From Rhynchosporium graminicola (taxonomy: Eukaryota > Ascomycota > Leotiomycetes > Helotiales > Ploettnerulaceae), in contig FJUW01000020.1 of assembly GCA_900074885.1 (NCBI GenBank), forward strand, positions 922,844 to 986,843: DNA of 64,000 bases, written 5' to 3'. The notes beneath the pieces are model-generated. The model saw only the letters and a program-made list of their open reading frames with translations. It did no database searches and was not told the origin of the DNA. Positions 45,720-58,153 of the stretch are shown here, piece after piece; the stretch's first letter is position 1, and every line of letters begins with the position of its first letter. The position numbers and the translations under genes were made by a program.

Positions 45720-48422
45720 ATATATTATATTATTTTAGTATATCTAATTAATATCGTTTTATATAAGTTAAAAAATAGAGATATTTATACTTAAAAGTAG
45801 GCCTTCTAATGAAACTAAGAACTTTTTCCTATCGAAAGTTATATATAGTTATTCATAATATATAGAAGTAAAAAGTTTCTAGAAATATTCTCTATAGACT
45901 TTTAAAAAGATATATATATCAAAGAAAAAAACTCCAAAATAGTTTAGTTATTCTAAGACTTTTATATATCTATATATATAATCGACGCTAAACCCGATTG
46001 GGATGAAAATTATATTTCGAGAACGCTAGCAAATAGTAGCATATAATAGATTAGACAGAATAATTATAATACTTAGTTTTCAAAGTTATCATATCTAAAG
46101 TAATTTAATTATATTATTAGATTTATTATTATTATTAAAGATATTCTTAAAGACTTTAATAAAGAAGAATAAAAAAAATCAATTAGGAATCTAATAATAT
46201 AGTATTATATATAAGTATATAGCTAAGTCTTATTATTACTCGATAATATTAGATTAGATTAATATTAGACTTAAGATCTAATATAACTAAGCCCTTAAGA
46301 AGTATATTAAAAATAAGCTTTTTTAAATAAATAAAGTAGAAACTCTTGAAGAACCTATTAAGATATTTACTAATATTAATATTCGAATAAATAAAGAAAA
46401 AAGGAATTACTTTATATTTATTCATTTTCGTAAGCTTTAGTTTCTAGAAAAATAAGATAAATATAAAAGAGGCTTTTAGCTTTAATTAAATAATAAATAT
46501 AATTATTATAACTTTTTGAAACTAAATAATATAAAATAAGAATCAAAAGGCTAAGCTAAGAAAGATAAATATTAAGAGAACGGTTTATATTATATATGTA
46601 ATAAGCTAAGATACTTTATATATAATTACTATTAGAAGAAGAAATAAGAAGAGAAACTTTAGAAGAAACCTAAAAGATTATTCAGATTAGTTAAGAGGAA
46701 GCTAGATTACTAAGAAGTTTCTAATATAAAATAGAATCATAGGATTCTATAGCTTATAGATCTAGCGAAGAATTTAAAGAGAACTTAATTAAACTTTTAG
46801 ATGAAGACTAAGAAAGCTAGAGTATTATAAATAAAAGAAATATCTTATATAAGAATCTTCTATATAATACCACGAATAAGATTCTTCGAAATCATAATAA
46901 TACATAAAGGATATAAGCTTATAATATAGAACTAGGTCTGATTATATAAAATATTATAAAACTTATAATAATATTCTTAATTAGAAGTATAGATTATATT
47001 ATAGCTTATTACGATATTATTACTTTTATATACTAAGTAAATATAAAGAATCTTAAGATATTATTCAATTATTAGATAGTTAACTTCGAAGAAGAACTGA
47101 AAATAAAGAAATTCGAATTATTAGATTAGTTCCTTCGAATTAAGGATACTTAAGCTATTATTGAGGAAATAGAAGGGGAACGTTATTAGTAAAAGAGATA
47201 ATACTTATTAGAACTAGTAACTTATTAGAGAATAATACTAGATCTTATCTAAAGATAAGCTAATCTCTATTACTATATACCTTATACTTTAACTACTTAC
47301 GAACTTAATATTAGAATATAGTTAATTAATATAAACGAACTAGTAATAAGAATTATTAAAGGGATACGTGATTAATCTTTAAAATAATTATTATATCTAG
47401 AGCTTATTATTAATAGAGAACTTGATTAATTAATCTTACTAATTATAATAGATCATATTAAGACTAAGATACTCATAGATTTAAGAGCTATAAGACGCTT
47501 TATAAACTTTACTTTATTAAGAAAGAAAATATTCTTATTATTATTAATCTAGAATTATATTATCTTATCTTATTAGATGAATAAGGCGCTGGATTAGATA
47601 GATAAACTTATAGAAAGATAAAAAGAATAAAGATAATCATAAACAGAAATAGAGAAATACTATATCTCGTTATTATACTTATTAAATAATATTATAGTAT
47701 ATTAATAGTAATTTAGCTATATAATTATAATCTTAATATAAACTAAGTAATTAAGAGAATTATATTTAGTAACTATAAATATAAATATAATTAACTAACT
47801 AGTTAATAAGAGACTAGCGCTAGTTTTTTAGTTATAATACTAATAGAATTTAGCTAGATAAGTTAAGTTATTAATTAGATATAACTTGAGAATTATCTTA
47901 TTTAGATATATAATATTCGAGAATAGCTACTCGAACTATATAATAATTTCTCGAAATTATTAGAGGATCTATAGGATATAAGAGCTCTAGAGACTTTATT
48001 ATAAACCCTAAGATTATAAAATAAACTTTAATAATAGATCTATAATTATTATAGAAGAGCTTTATTATTATAATTATAATATTATATAGATACTTAAGAA
48101 GTATTAAGAGTTAAATATGAAGAAAAGATAGATTTAAAAATGCAAATTATTATATATTATTAATATATTAGTATTTTAGAAAGTAGAAGATTCTAAGATA
48201 AGACTTTATAAAGACTATTAAATAATCAATAATAGAATTATAAGGGATATATATATTTTGCTAAATATATAATACTTATAGAATAGATAAGCTTATTAAA
48301 GTAAAATTATATATTAAGTTAGATTAATAGAATATATTTAGTTTAATTATAGTTAAGAAATAATATAAGTACTTATAAGACTACTTATATATTACTCTTA
48401 TAATTAAAAAAACATAATATTA
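45720..48422 (+). mobile_element. Gypsy G3, plus-strand copy (gag to RT start)
   Basis: Same family as G1 and G2 but carrying the 5' half they lack. Gag is at about 46100-46700 with a zinc knuckle at about 46587-46628 (YYICNKLRYFIYNY, fitting C-x2-C-x4-H-x4-C). The protease site LIDLRAIRRFIN (from LIDSGA) is near 47470, and the beginning of reverse transcriptase reaches 48400. The protease agrees with the better kept ALINSGAIRRF of G2 (minus strand, about 54330-54365). It is cut at 48422 by a MULE end. No 5' LTR is recognisable. Confidence 0.75.
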
Positions 48423-48957
48423 GACTATAGCTATATCCTTATATAGAAATAGCTAACTCCCTATATGCTAAAACTCTAGTAACTTAGCGTATATATATCT
48501 AAGGGACTAGCCCTTCTATATAAATTTATATTAGAAGATAAAGCTTACTTATATAAAATAAAAACTTTTATAATAATATAATTACTCCTAAGGTTAAGGA
48601 TTATAATTAAGCTAAAATTAAAGCTATTCAGATACTTCTATTACTTCTATCTATTACTACTACTTCTTCTTCTTAATACTATAACTTCTGAGTTTTAATC
48701 CTATAGCCCTGCGCCCTCTGAAGTAGTTTATAATAATATTACTACTGGATTTACTGCTCTTCAGATATATGCAAAGGCCTACGGATATGCCTTTACTTAC
48801 TAAGATACTATAATAGGCCTGAATCAGTATATTCTACTCCCTTAGCTCCTTCTCCCTTGAATCCATTAAAGATCAAGGGTAAAGGGAGATCAGAGGGTAT
48901 ATTAGAGAAGATAGAATAGTATCCTCAAATACTCGTCGAGAGCCTTCATTATTTGAA
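48423..48957 (+). pseudogene. Mutator-like element (MULE): TIR and transposase N-terminus
   Basis: Left TIR starts GACTATAGCTATATCC (compare GGCCATAGC of the element at 48958). At about 48680-48815 the plus frame reads YSPAPSEVVYNN, then TALQ and YAKAYGYAFTY, the N-terminal FAR1-like region of fungal Hop-type MULE transposases. The rest of the transposase is absent; a 566-bp MULE derivative is inserted at 48958. Confidence 0.65.
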
Positions 48958-49523
48958 GGCCACAGCTAAATCGCCATACGTGAATAGCTATATCGCCATA
49001 CGCTAAAATTATAGTAACTTGGCGAGTGCATCTAGAGAGCTACCCCTTCTATCCAAATTCATGCTAGAAGGCTAAGGGTATTAATATATAATGCAAATAA
49101 GTCGGATTTTTAAGGTTATTCAGACTCAGGGGTAAAATTCTACCGCAACTACTATCTCTTTCTAGTACTATGAGTTCCGATCTTCAAGCATATAGCCCTG
49201 CACCTCCTATAGTAATTTATAGTAATATTACTACTAGATTTATTATCTACTAAGCGTATGCAAAAGCTAATAGATATACTTTCAAATACTAAGATAATCG
49301 ACCTTTCCGCGTATTATTTATCTGCGATCGCGCTGATAAATACGACTCAGAGGGAAGCAAACGAATCTTGATTCTTCTAAAAGGCGGAGGAATACAGGCA
49401 GTCGATATACTATATATAGTTATATATATAAATCTTAGTAGTAATAAATATACTCTTCATTTTCGGCTCGCTTAGTAGCGTATAGCGGTATAGCTATTCA
49501 CGTATAGCGATTTAGCTATGGCC
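48958..49523. mobile_element. 566-bp MULE derivative with long TIRs and 8-bp duplication
   Basis: Ends GGCCACAGCTAAATCGCC (48958) and its complement GGCC (49520-49523). The inverted repeats extend about 57 to 69 bp (48958-49026 and 49467-49523). They are flanked by a perfect 8-bp duplication TATTTGAA (48950-48957 and 49524-49531), in line with the 8 to 11 bp of Mutator-like elements. It is a non-autonomous deletion derivative: only the transposase N-terminus is retained. Confidence 0.88.
49170..49412 (+). pseudogene. Truncated MULE transposase N-terminus
   Basis: ATG at 49170 opens MSSDLQAYSPAPP, followed by YAKANRYTF, PFRVLFICDRADKYD and, after a frameshift near 49360, DSSKRRRNTGSR. The CDR-x-x-KYD and KRRRNTGS motifs are typical of the FAR1-like DNA-binding region of Hop-type MULE transposases. 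There are two in-frame stops and no catalytic domain. By position the peptide lies wholly between the TIRs. Confidence 0.75.
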
Positions 49524-49865
49524 TATTTGAACTACTCTTATGCTCTGCCCCTGTGTCACTTAGACAGCCTTCTATAGTATAAAACTATCTATTATCGACT
49601 GTAATAGCGATATAAAGGCTCTAGGATAAGCACTTAGATAGCTATGAACCCGATATACAGAGAGAGTGAGGCTATATATATAGTATATTATTAATCTATT
49701 ATTTAGATAATACTATAGATACTACTATAGCTAATGAAACGTTAATTGGAAGAGATATAATTAGAGAAGTAGAGATATATCTAGGATACAGAGGGTGAAG
49801 ATAATTCTGTATAAAGATTTTATTTGATTTAATAGTAGTTTTACGTCCAAGTCGGCCAGCGAGAG
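49524..49865. other. Spacer between MULE derivative and Gypsy G2
   Basis: About 340 bp of moderate composition; starts with the right target duplication. I see no gene or repeat in it. It may be remaining MULE sequence or host DNA. Confidence 0.4.
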
Positions 49866-50361
49866 TATAACGTTGCTGGTTCTGACTGGTACTCGGTGTA
49901 CAGGCTCGTCGGTTAGTATTAGCTATAAAGTAAAGTAAGTAAGAGGTTCGGTTCTTAATTGGAATTAAGACGTTATAAGCAGGTATTAATTATTATATGA
50001 ATTTGAGCATGAAGCTTCTATCTAATAGCAGAAGTACTAGTCTTATATAGAGCTTTTATTCCCTTATACTAGCTATGCAAGACTATCTTATAGAGCGTAT
50101 AAGCTCTCGCGACTTATCTAGCAGTCTAGTATATTATATGATTCTAGATTACCTATAGCTATAATATTATTATTACTTTAATATAGGTAGATATATAATA
50201 CTACTTACTATTTCGTACTATAATCGTATTAGTGCCTTTCTTCTAATAGTAATAACTCTTTTCTAATACTAAAACTCGTCTAGTACGTACTACTAGGTAG
50301 TATTATTAGTATTCTAGTACTAGGATAATTTTAGTGCTAAGAATTATATCAGCTCGTAATA
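49866..50361 (-). repeat. 3' LTR of Gypsy G2
   Basis: 496 bp. On the minus strand TATTACGAGCTG to CAACGTTATA. Matches 32878-33310 with one indel of about 60 bp. Confidence 0.8.
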
Positions 50362-50504
50362 CTATCCCCCTTCTATCTTAGCGTATCCTTATACTTAAGT
50401 ATACCTAAGGAAATATCGATAACTACTTATAGCTATCTCCTTCTTTTATTATATCCCCTGAACGCTTAACTAAACGAGTCGATGATATTATACTCGGAAG
50501 ATAA

Positions 50505-51119
50505 ATAGAACTAAGTAGTAAAATTATAATACTATATACTAGATATGAAAAGGCAGAATATAAAGAGTATATATTATCTTGCGATCCTAAACTAACTAGA
50601 TATAATCGTTACGCTTAACTAAATAAATCCTATAATATTCGTATAAGGAACTAGATACTTATAGCTTCTGAATAAGAGAGTCTAAACTTCTAAATCAAGA
50701 AACTAGAAGATAAGGAAGATTTAGTAATAGCTAAGATTTATATATAGATCGTAAGATTAAATAAATAGAAATATTTCTTATACGAGAGGTAGTAAAAGAT
50801 AATTACTACTTATTTAAATTTAATAGCTAAGCTCGATACTCTTAAAACTTTAAAGAAAGAAGAAAAAGAGAAATAGGAAAGAGAGAGAGCGCTTAAAGAT
50901 ACTAAGCTAGTAGGCGCAGAACCCTCTAGTTCCGATATCCCTATCGACCTCTCGCTCGATCTGATAATCGACTTTCCTTTCGACTCTATAGACCTGCTCT
51001 AAGTAGATCTAGATTTTATTAATAGAAATTAGCTAGTAATACTAAGTAGTAGAGGCTTAACTTATATTCTTATATATTTTCCGAGTATAAGTAGTTCTTC
51101 TATTTTATTAAGTATCTAA
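50505..51119 (+). pseudogene. Antisense accessory frame of Gypsy G2 (zinc-cluster-like)
   Basis: 615 bp, the same length and frame as 33450-34064 of G1. The Cys-type positions read YTRY, then SCDP, then RYNRYA and NKSYNIR, keeping one real Cys where G1 has Arg. The middle reads IKKLEDKEDLVIAKIY, and the C-terminal part LVGAEPSSSDIPIDLSLDL. Together the two copies allow most positions to be read. It lies tail to tail with pol; the 3' end overlaps the chromodomain region. A nuclear DNA-binding role is possible from the Cys pattern but is inference. Confidence 0.62.
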
Positions 51120-54100
51120 TAATACCTCTTTTATACTAATAGTCTAGTAATTCCTCTATATCGTACTCTATAAGTAAGTTAACTAGTTCAGCGTATATCT
51201 TCTGAGCTAGTAGTACTCTTAGTAGTACTTTTTCTAATAAAGATATATAGAATATTAGAAATATCTTCTTTATTATAGCTAGTAGCTAGAGTTTATAATT
51301 TAAAAGTCCTTTAACTTATTTGATTTTAAATAGTCCTAGTTTCTTATAGTCTAGCTTATTACTTAGTCTCTATATATTAATAGTTTTATATAGAAAGTAA
51401 ACCCTATCCTTTTTCTATAGTATTAGCTCTTAACTATCGTTCTTATTATAGTAGTACGTATTCTTCTCTGCTATAAACTAGAGTTCCTTTGCGAGTTCCT
51501 TATAAAGGTCCTAGATATTCCGGATCTAGATATAAGTTATATTATTATCCTTAATAGTAATATTAAGCTCTCTATAGGCGATAGGTTTATAATTATAATT
51601 CGCAAAGAATAATATAACTTTTATTATTTCTATAGTTAAGCTATTATATATAAACTCTACTAATAGTAGTAGTTCTATCTAATTATTTTATTAATAGTTA
51701 ATATAGTAGTATAAGTATACTTTAACTACTTAGTTTATTCTTTTATTTCCTCTATTAGTCTAAGGATAGAAAGCTATTAATAGTTTATATTTAGTTCCTA
51801 AGAACTCTTTTAAAGTATCCTAGAACTTTAATATAAATAACTTATCTCGATCCGATACGATTTCTTCAGGTACTCTATACTTAGAGACTACCTTCTTAAG
51901 GTATACTTATACTAAGTATTCAGCTATAAGAGTAGATAAGACTAGTACTAAGATTATATACTTAGTAACTCTTTCTATAATAATAAGTATTATATTATAG
52001 CTAACTCTTATAACCGGGTCCTTCGATAGTAGTAATAGCCCTATGAAGTCCTATAATATCGATTTCCAAGATATTAGTAGTATTAGTACTATAATTATCT
52101 ACTTATAAAGTAAATGTTAGGAAGACTTATTCCTAATATAAGTATTATAATTAGCTAGTATTTCTTTAACTACTTAGCGGAGTCCTTCTGACTAGTAGTT
52201 TCTTAAAATTCTTAGATATATTCTTTATATCTCTTAATATCTATACGCGAGAAGCTTATATTATTCTTTAATATATATTTCTACTAAACTTAATAGAAGC
52301 TAAATTTTCCTATTAACTCGTATAATACTATCCTTAATTATATTCCTAGTAATAAGTTCCTTAGTTTCGTCTAAGGATAGTTTATCCTTCTTCTAAGCTT
52401 CTCTTAAAGTATTATACTAAAGACTTTTAATTTTCTACTTAATTATAATAGCTTCTTAGATATTAATAACTATATCTCTATTATCTAGTTATTAGAGTAA
52501 AGCGGTCTTATTATAGACCTTATTATCCTCGTAACCTAATAATCTGCTTAGAGTATCTACTCGCGTATTATCTTTCCCTTATATATACCTAATAACTAAG
52601 TTTAAAAAGATAAGTTCCTCGGACTATTAAGCTAATTAACGATTATCTAAGTTCTTAGTAGTTATAAAGGTTTAGAGATTTATATAGTTAGTATAGATAA
52701 TAATAAGAAACTTAGCTTATTATAAGTATATCTTCTAGTATTTAAGTACTTTAATAATCACTATAAGTTCTTTCTAGTAGATATTATAGTTCTATTTAGC
52801 TAGAGATATCTTCTCTAAGACGTAAGTAACTAAGTATAATTATCCGTTATTATCTCGCTATAAGTATACTATATTAGTATAAGTATTAGAAGTATCTATT
52901 TCTATTATACTTTCTTTCTCTTTATTAAAACTATATATAATTAGTTCTTTTATAAATTCTTTCTTAATTCGCTAGAAAGCTTTCTTATATTAGCTAGACT
53001 ATATAAAAGGAATACTTTTTTCTTATTTAGCTCGTAAGTAGTTTAGTAGTCTTAGAGTAATCTCTAATAAACTATTAGTAGAAGTTAGCGAAACCTAATT
53101 ATAATTATATATCCTTAATATTCTTTAGAGACTCTTATTCCTTAATAGCTCTGATTTTTCCGGATTAATAATTATCTCTTCTAAGCGAATAATATATCTT
53201 AGGAAAGTAACTTATTTAATTAAGAATTTATATTTCGATATCTTTAGTCTAGAATCTACTTTACGTAGAGCTTCTATAACTTAGGTAATATAACTTTAGT
53301 ATACTTCAATAGTTTTAGAGTATACTAAGATATTATTAAAGTAGTATATAGTAAACTTCTTAATAAAATCCTTAAGAATATTATTATTCTATCTCTAATA
53401 TATAGCTAGAGTATTAGTTAAGCTAAATAGTATTACTATATATTCCTATAGCCCTAAGGGCAATACGAAAGTAGTCTTCTATTTATATCCCTCCTTAATT
53501 CGGATTAAGTTAAACGCGTTTCGTTAGTCTAACTTAGTATATACTTTTACTCTAGCTAGTTTATCCTATAGATATTATATAATTAGTAAAAGGTATATAT
53601 CCCTTATAGTCCTAGTATTAATTATCTGATAGTCTCTATAAGGTCTTCCTTTAGAATCTCTTACTTTCTAAATTAATAGTATATTAATAGTACTTAATAA
53701 TTTAGATTTCCGAATCTATTCTTTCTTTATACTTAACTTCTAATACTCCTTAAGTATCCTTATAGTATTATAATTATAATAGCGAAGTTTCTTTATAATA
53801 AGTATAAATCTATCTTTAAACTTTATCTTATAATCTTAGCGTTTATACTTAAGTAGAGCTCTTATATCCTATAGATCTTTAAATAATTTCGAGAACTTCT
53901 TATATAGTTCGAGTAGTTATTCTTAAATAATATCTATCTAACTAAGATAATTCCTAGGTTCTCTCTAACTAAGAACTTAACTTAACTAGCTAGAGTCTAT
54001 CGGCGTTATTATTAAGAAAGTAGCGCTAGCTTCTCTTTTACTAGCTAGTTAACTACGTTTATATTTATAGTTACTAAACGTAACTCTCTTAGTTACTTAG

Positions 54101-54999
54101 TTTACGCTAGGATTATAGTTATATAGCTATAATATTTCTAATATAATATTATATTATTTAATAAGTATAATATTAAAGTAGAGTATTTCTTTATATCTAT
54201 TAATAACTATATTTATTCCTCTTATCCTTTAGTAGACTTATCTATCTAATCTAGCGCTTTTTCTACTTAATATAGTAAAGCGATATAATTTTAAGTTAAT
54301 AGTAATAAGAATATTCTATTCCTTAATAAAAGCTAAGTTTATAAAGCGTCTTATAGCTCCGGAATTAATAAGGGCTTTTATCTTAATATTATCTATTATA
54401 ATTAGTAAGATTAACTAATCGAACTCTCTAGTAGTAATAAGCTCTAAGTATAATAGTTCTATTAAAGAGTGATTATATACTTCTTTAATAATTCTTCTTA
54501 TTGTTTTATCTAACTAAGTCTTAAGGCCGGGTTCGTAAGTAATTAGAGTATAAGGTATATAGTAATAGAGATTAGCTTATCTTTAGATAAGATCTAGTGT
54601 TATTCTCTAATAAGTTACTAGTTCTAATAAGTATTATCTCTCTTACTAATAACGTTCCTCTTCTATTTCCTTAATAATAGCTTAAGTATCCTTAATTCGA
54701 AGGAACTAATCTAATTATTCGAATTCTTTTAGTTTAAGTTCTCTTTCGAGATTAGCTATATTATAATCTAGTCGTTCCTTGATATCCCTAGTATTAACTT
54801 AGAATATAATAGTAATATTATCGCGATAAGCTATAATATAGTCTTTACTCTAATTAAATATATTATAAGTTCGATAATACTCTATAAAATCGTACTTAGC
54901 TCTATTATAAGCTTATATTATTCTTTTATTATTATAGTTTCGAAGATTCTAGTTTTCGTTATTATATAGAAGATGATTATAAAGATAATTCCTTTCGTC
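51060..54999 (-). pseudogene. Gypsy G2 pol remnant
   Basis: Minus strand, from protease (about 54365) through reverse transcriptase (the VMPFGLTN box decayed at about 53425-53450), RNase H and integrase to a chromodomain near 51060-51180. Many TAA and TAG stops. Confidence 0.8.
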
Positions 55000-55081
55000 T
55001 ATATCACAGGGCGAATACAAAGTATATAGTGCAAAAGCTCGTCTATATTATAAGGAGAATTAACCAAGGAGGGAAGGGAGG

Positions 55082-55558
55082 TGTGAAAATTCAAGGTGGA
55101 AATCGGCCAAGGGCCAGAATAACAGAATAATACGTGATCAATTTGACTTGCTTTACTTGCTTGCTTGCTTGCTTGCTTGCTTGAAGAGAGCTAACTACAG
55201 GAGAGATTCTAGCTACTTATATAGCTATATAAGCTCTCTAGAATATTCTATACTACGTAATACAGAACTCCATAGAAGAAGATACGTATACCGTAGAATA
55301 ATACTACGTTAGTAGAAACCTCTAGAAGTATGATATACGTACTAGAGAGTAGTAGAACCCTATCGAGAACCTCTATAGTAACTCTAATAGAGTATATAGG
55401 GTATAGGCTAGTGACAAGGTACAGGGTGTAGGTGCCAGGTACAACAAGGTACATGCGCAAGGTACTGAACCAGGTACTAAGACCATGTACTGACAAGATA
55501 CAGGGTATGTATGCCGATGCAGGCAAAACTGACCAAGGTACTGGCTACAAATCCAACA
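55082..55558 (-). repeat. Solo LTR of the Copia C1 family
   Basis: 477 bp (plus strand TGTGAAAATTC to AATCCAACA) with a perfect 5-bp duplication GGAGG (55077-55081 and 55559-55563), lodged in the LTR of I2. Well preserved, and the same length as 36588-37064. It contains a short CTTG tandem repeat (about 55155-55182). The reverse-strand open frame here (55248-55526) is not a gene. Confidence 0.92.
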
Positions 55559-56606
55559 GGAGGAATAAGAGTCTCCCTTCGAAGAAAAGATAATACCGCG
55601 GCCGCTAGTAGTAGTAGTACTAGAACACGTATAATAATACGTTAAGTACTAGCGTAGACGCCTTAAGTATTAAGTATACTAATAGATATAACTTATTATA
55701 TTACCCTCCTTCTGTTTCGAGATCAGGACTATCTAGTCTATTCTTCTCTTTCTACTTATTAAGTACTATAATAATAGTAAGAGCGACTTCTAATTCCTAT
55801 ATTAGTTATAGGTAACTTATCTATTTAACTAGATACTTCTTCTTTATTTAGCCTCCTTATCGAAAGGATCTCTCTACTAGGATTTCCTCAACTTCGAACT
55901 TGTCTTCGTCTACTACCGATAGTAGTAATAGCTATAAGTTATCCTATACTTAGCTTAGTAACAAGTTAGTAATAGCTAGGTAAAATATTTATATATGAAA
56001 AATATTACATATTCCCAGTAGTATATCTAAATAGTAACTATATAACCCGACTGCTTCAAGTACTATATACTTAGCTTACTTTTTATCGAGTTTCTTCGCG
56101 GGCCGATTCGTATAAATATTCTATAGACTTAACTAGACTTTATCTCCGACTTTAAACTCTAGGGCTTACTAGCGATAATAGTTTATAACCTTTTCTTAAA
56201 CTTATTACGCTACTACTATTACTATCTATACTTATTCTCTAACGTCTTATAGCTTCTTTAAGATTATATCTGCCTTTTAAATAAGTAAGTAGTTAATAAT
56301 AGTAGTAGTTTTATCTTCGATATTCAAATCGATATATTATATATAATAACTATAAGTTAGAAAGAAAGAGCTTACTTCTATTAATATATTATCTTAATTA
56401 TTAATTACTATCTCTACTAATAGTAGTATATTGAACTAATTATCTTATACGAAGTCTACGAATATATGTAAATACGTCTCTAATATATAGTTTATCCTCT
56501 CTATAAAGCTATTAGTTTCCGGATAATAAGCTATAGAAAGGTATCGCGTAATCCTTAGTAAAGAATATACTTATATCTATAATATTCCGATGAACTACTT
56601 CCCTCG

Positions 56607-56803
56607 TATTACGAGGCGAGTATAAAGTATACGTATAGTGTAAACTATATCTTTAATTAATAAGAAGAATTAGCTAAAAAGCAGAGGAGAATTCTTCCTT
56701 AATAGAAAAGGAGAAGATATAGTACTACTACTACTAGTACCTTAGTAGTATTAGTCAGCGAGATACTTAGCGTCGAGTATCATCCTAAGTATAACTTATC
56801 ATA
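56607..56803 (-). repeat. 3' LTR of M
   Basis: 197 bp, plus strand TATTACGAGGCG to CTTATCATA. Contains an ACT repeat (CTACTACTACTAG). Confidence 0.88.
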
Positions 56804-56815
56804 TTACCCCCCCCT

Positions 56816-57640
56816 TTAAACTAATCCCCCTCTAAAAATTATTCTATAGCTATTATCTCGAAGTAAAGGCCTACTCGGCCTTACTATATTCGATATTCTT
56901 ATAGTATTCACGCGAACTACTGCCTTTTCTTTCGTATTATCTTACTCCGCAGAAGACTTAGAGGATATAAATAATAATCGACTACGTAAAGCTTAGTAGT
57001 AGTATTAGCTTATCTAATACTTATTAGAGCTATACCTTACGTATTTTCCTATATCCCTCTATACTTAACGTTTCTTATAGGAGGCTAGTACTACTTTCGT
57101 AGCTATTATATAACCGGTTTCCTAGTCTATTATATTATCCTTATTATAAGTAGTCTTACTACCCGAACTATTATTATTACTATTATTATTCGTATATACC
57201 AGGCCGAATTAATTTCCGAAAGATAGGATTAATTATAAGAAATCCTCGTGATTTATTAGCAGAACTATTTACTTATCGACCTATTATCTAGTATATTTAT
57301 TTAAACTACCTACTAAAGTAGTTATCTTTGTATTATCTAGCTAAGAATCTACTCTAGCTTAGAAGAGCGCTCGTTCGAATTATAATAAGTATATTACTAT
57401 TACTATTATTCCTTATTAGAACCTAATTAACTTTTATCTTACTTTCTTAACTTTATTCGGATCGTTATAGATCTTACTAAGGTAGCGGACTAGCTCAAGG
57501 GGGTCCTAATTTCTATTCGTTTATACTTTTTATATATAAGGAAGTATTAGCTCTTAAACTTTCAGAGGGAGAGATATATAAATAAAAAAGGTTTAAGTCT
57601 CTCTATTACTAATTATACTCCCGTCGATCCTAAGCTTTAA
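56816..57640 (-). pseudogene. M Gag remnant
   Basis: Minus-strand frame without indel from at least 57496 to TAA at 56818-56816, which lies in the purine tract itself. It reads LPLKV, then ELVRYLSKIYNDPNKVKK, then TLVGSLNKYTR and a NNNSNNNSSG linker, in the manner of retrotransposon Gag capsid. The C-terminal part has YSSNKYQIS-x-YYY, possibly a decayed Cys motif. The upstream limit is not certain. Stops are RIP-type. Confidence 0.72.
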
Positions 57641-57956
57641 TTCTATCGCTATTAACTATACGTCCTACTCCTTCGATCGACCGGAGAACCTATTAAGAAG
57701 AGGAAGGACTTAATATATCTTTCCTACTACTACTACTACTACTACTAGTATTATTACTTCTAGTTATATTTAGAGATCCTCTACTTACTTTTAGAGAACC
57801 TCTATAATTAATAGTAGCTAGGCTTCGCGTTAGGTAGCTGACTCGGCTTATTAAGTATATTATAAATATATTTGAAATTTTTTAATTAGTTATAAGACTC
57901 TTAATATCAATCCTTTACTTTACTTTACTTTACCTTATTTTATAAGCTAATTCTAA

Positions 57957-58153
57957 TATCACGAGGCGAGTGCAAAGTATATGTATAGTATAAATAGTAT
58001 CTTTAATTAATAAGAAGAATTAGCTAAAGAGCGGAAGAGAATTCTTTCTTAATAGAAAAGAAGAAGATACGGTACTACTACTACTAGTGCCTTAGTAGTA
58101 TTAGTCAGCGAGATGCTCAGCATCGAGTATCGTCCTAGGTGCAACCCGTCATA
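57957..58153 (-). repeat. 5' LTR of M
   Basis: 197 bp, plus strand TATCACGAGGCG to CCGTCATA. Less mutated than its partner. Confidence 0.88.

Larger units (their letters stand above)
49866..55001 (-). mobile_element. Gypsy chromovirus G2, interrupted by I2
   Basis: 3' LTR at 49866-50361 with purine tract (AGAAGGGGGATAG on minus, 50362-50376). Then on the minus strand follow chromodomain, integrase, RNase H, reverse transcriptase and protease (ALINSGAIRRF, about 54330-54365). It stops at 55001, where the 3' LTR of element I2 starts, so I2 inserted into G2 and the remaining 5' end lies outside the window. Confidence 0.85.
56607..58153 (-). mobile_element. Gag-only LTR retrotransposon M
   Basis: Two 197-bp LTRs (56607-56803 and 57957-58153) with a perfect 5-bp duplication CCTCG (56602-56606 and 58154-58158). 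On the minus strand a purine tract (AAAGGGGGGGGTAA) abuts the 3' LTR at 56804. The internal part is only 1153 bp and encodes Gag only. The LTR is related to that of family I in its outer part (GAGGCGAGTGCAAAGTAT against GGGCGAATACAAAGTAT), which suggests family I as possible helper. Confidence 0.9.

Noticed and set aside
55062..55081. Purine run before the LTR at 55082, taken first as a polypurine tract
   Set aside because: It belongs to the I2 LTR; the GGAGG duplication on both sides shows that the 55082-55558 block is a solo LTR inserted there.
55248..55526. 92-codon reverse frame
   Set aside because: Lies entirely inside a solo LTR of family C1 bounded by a target duplication.
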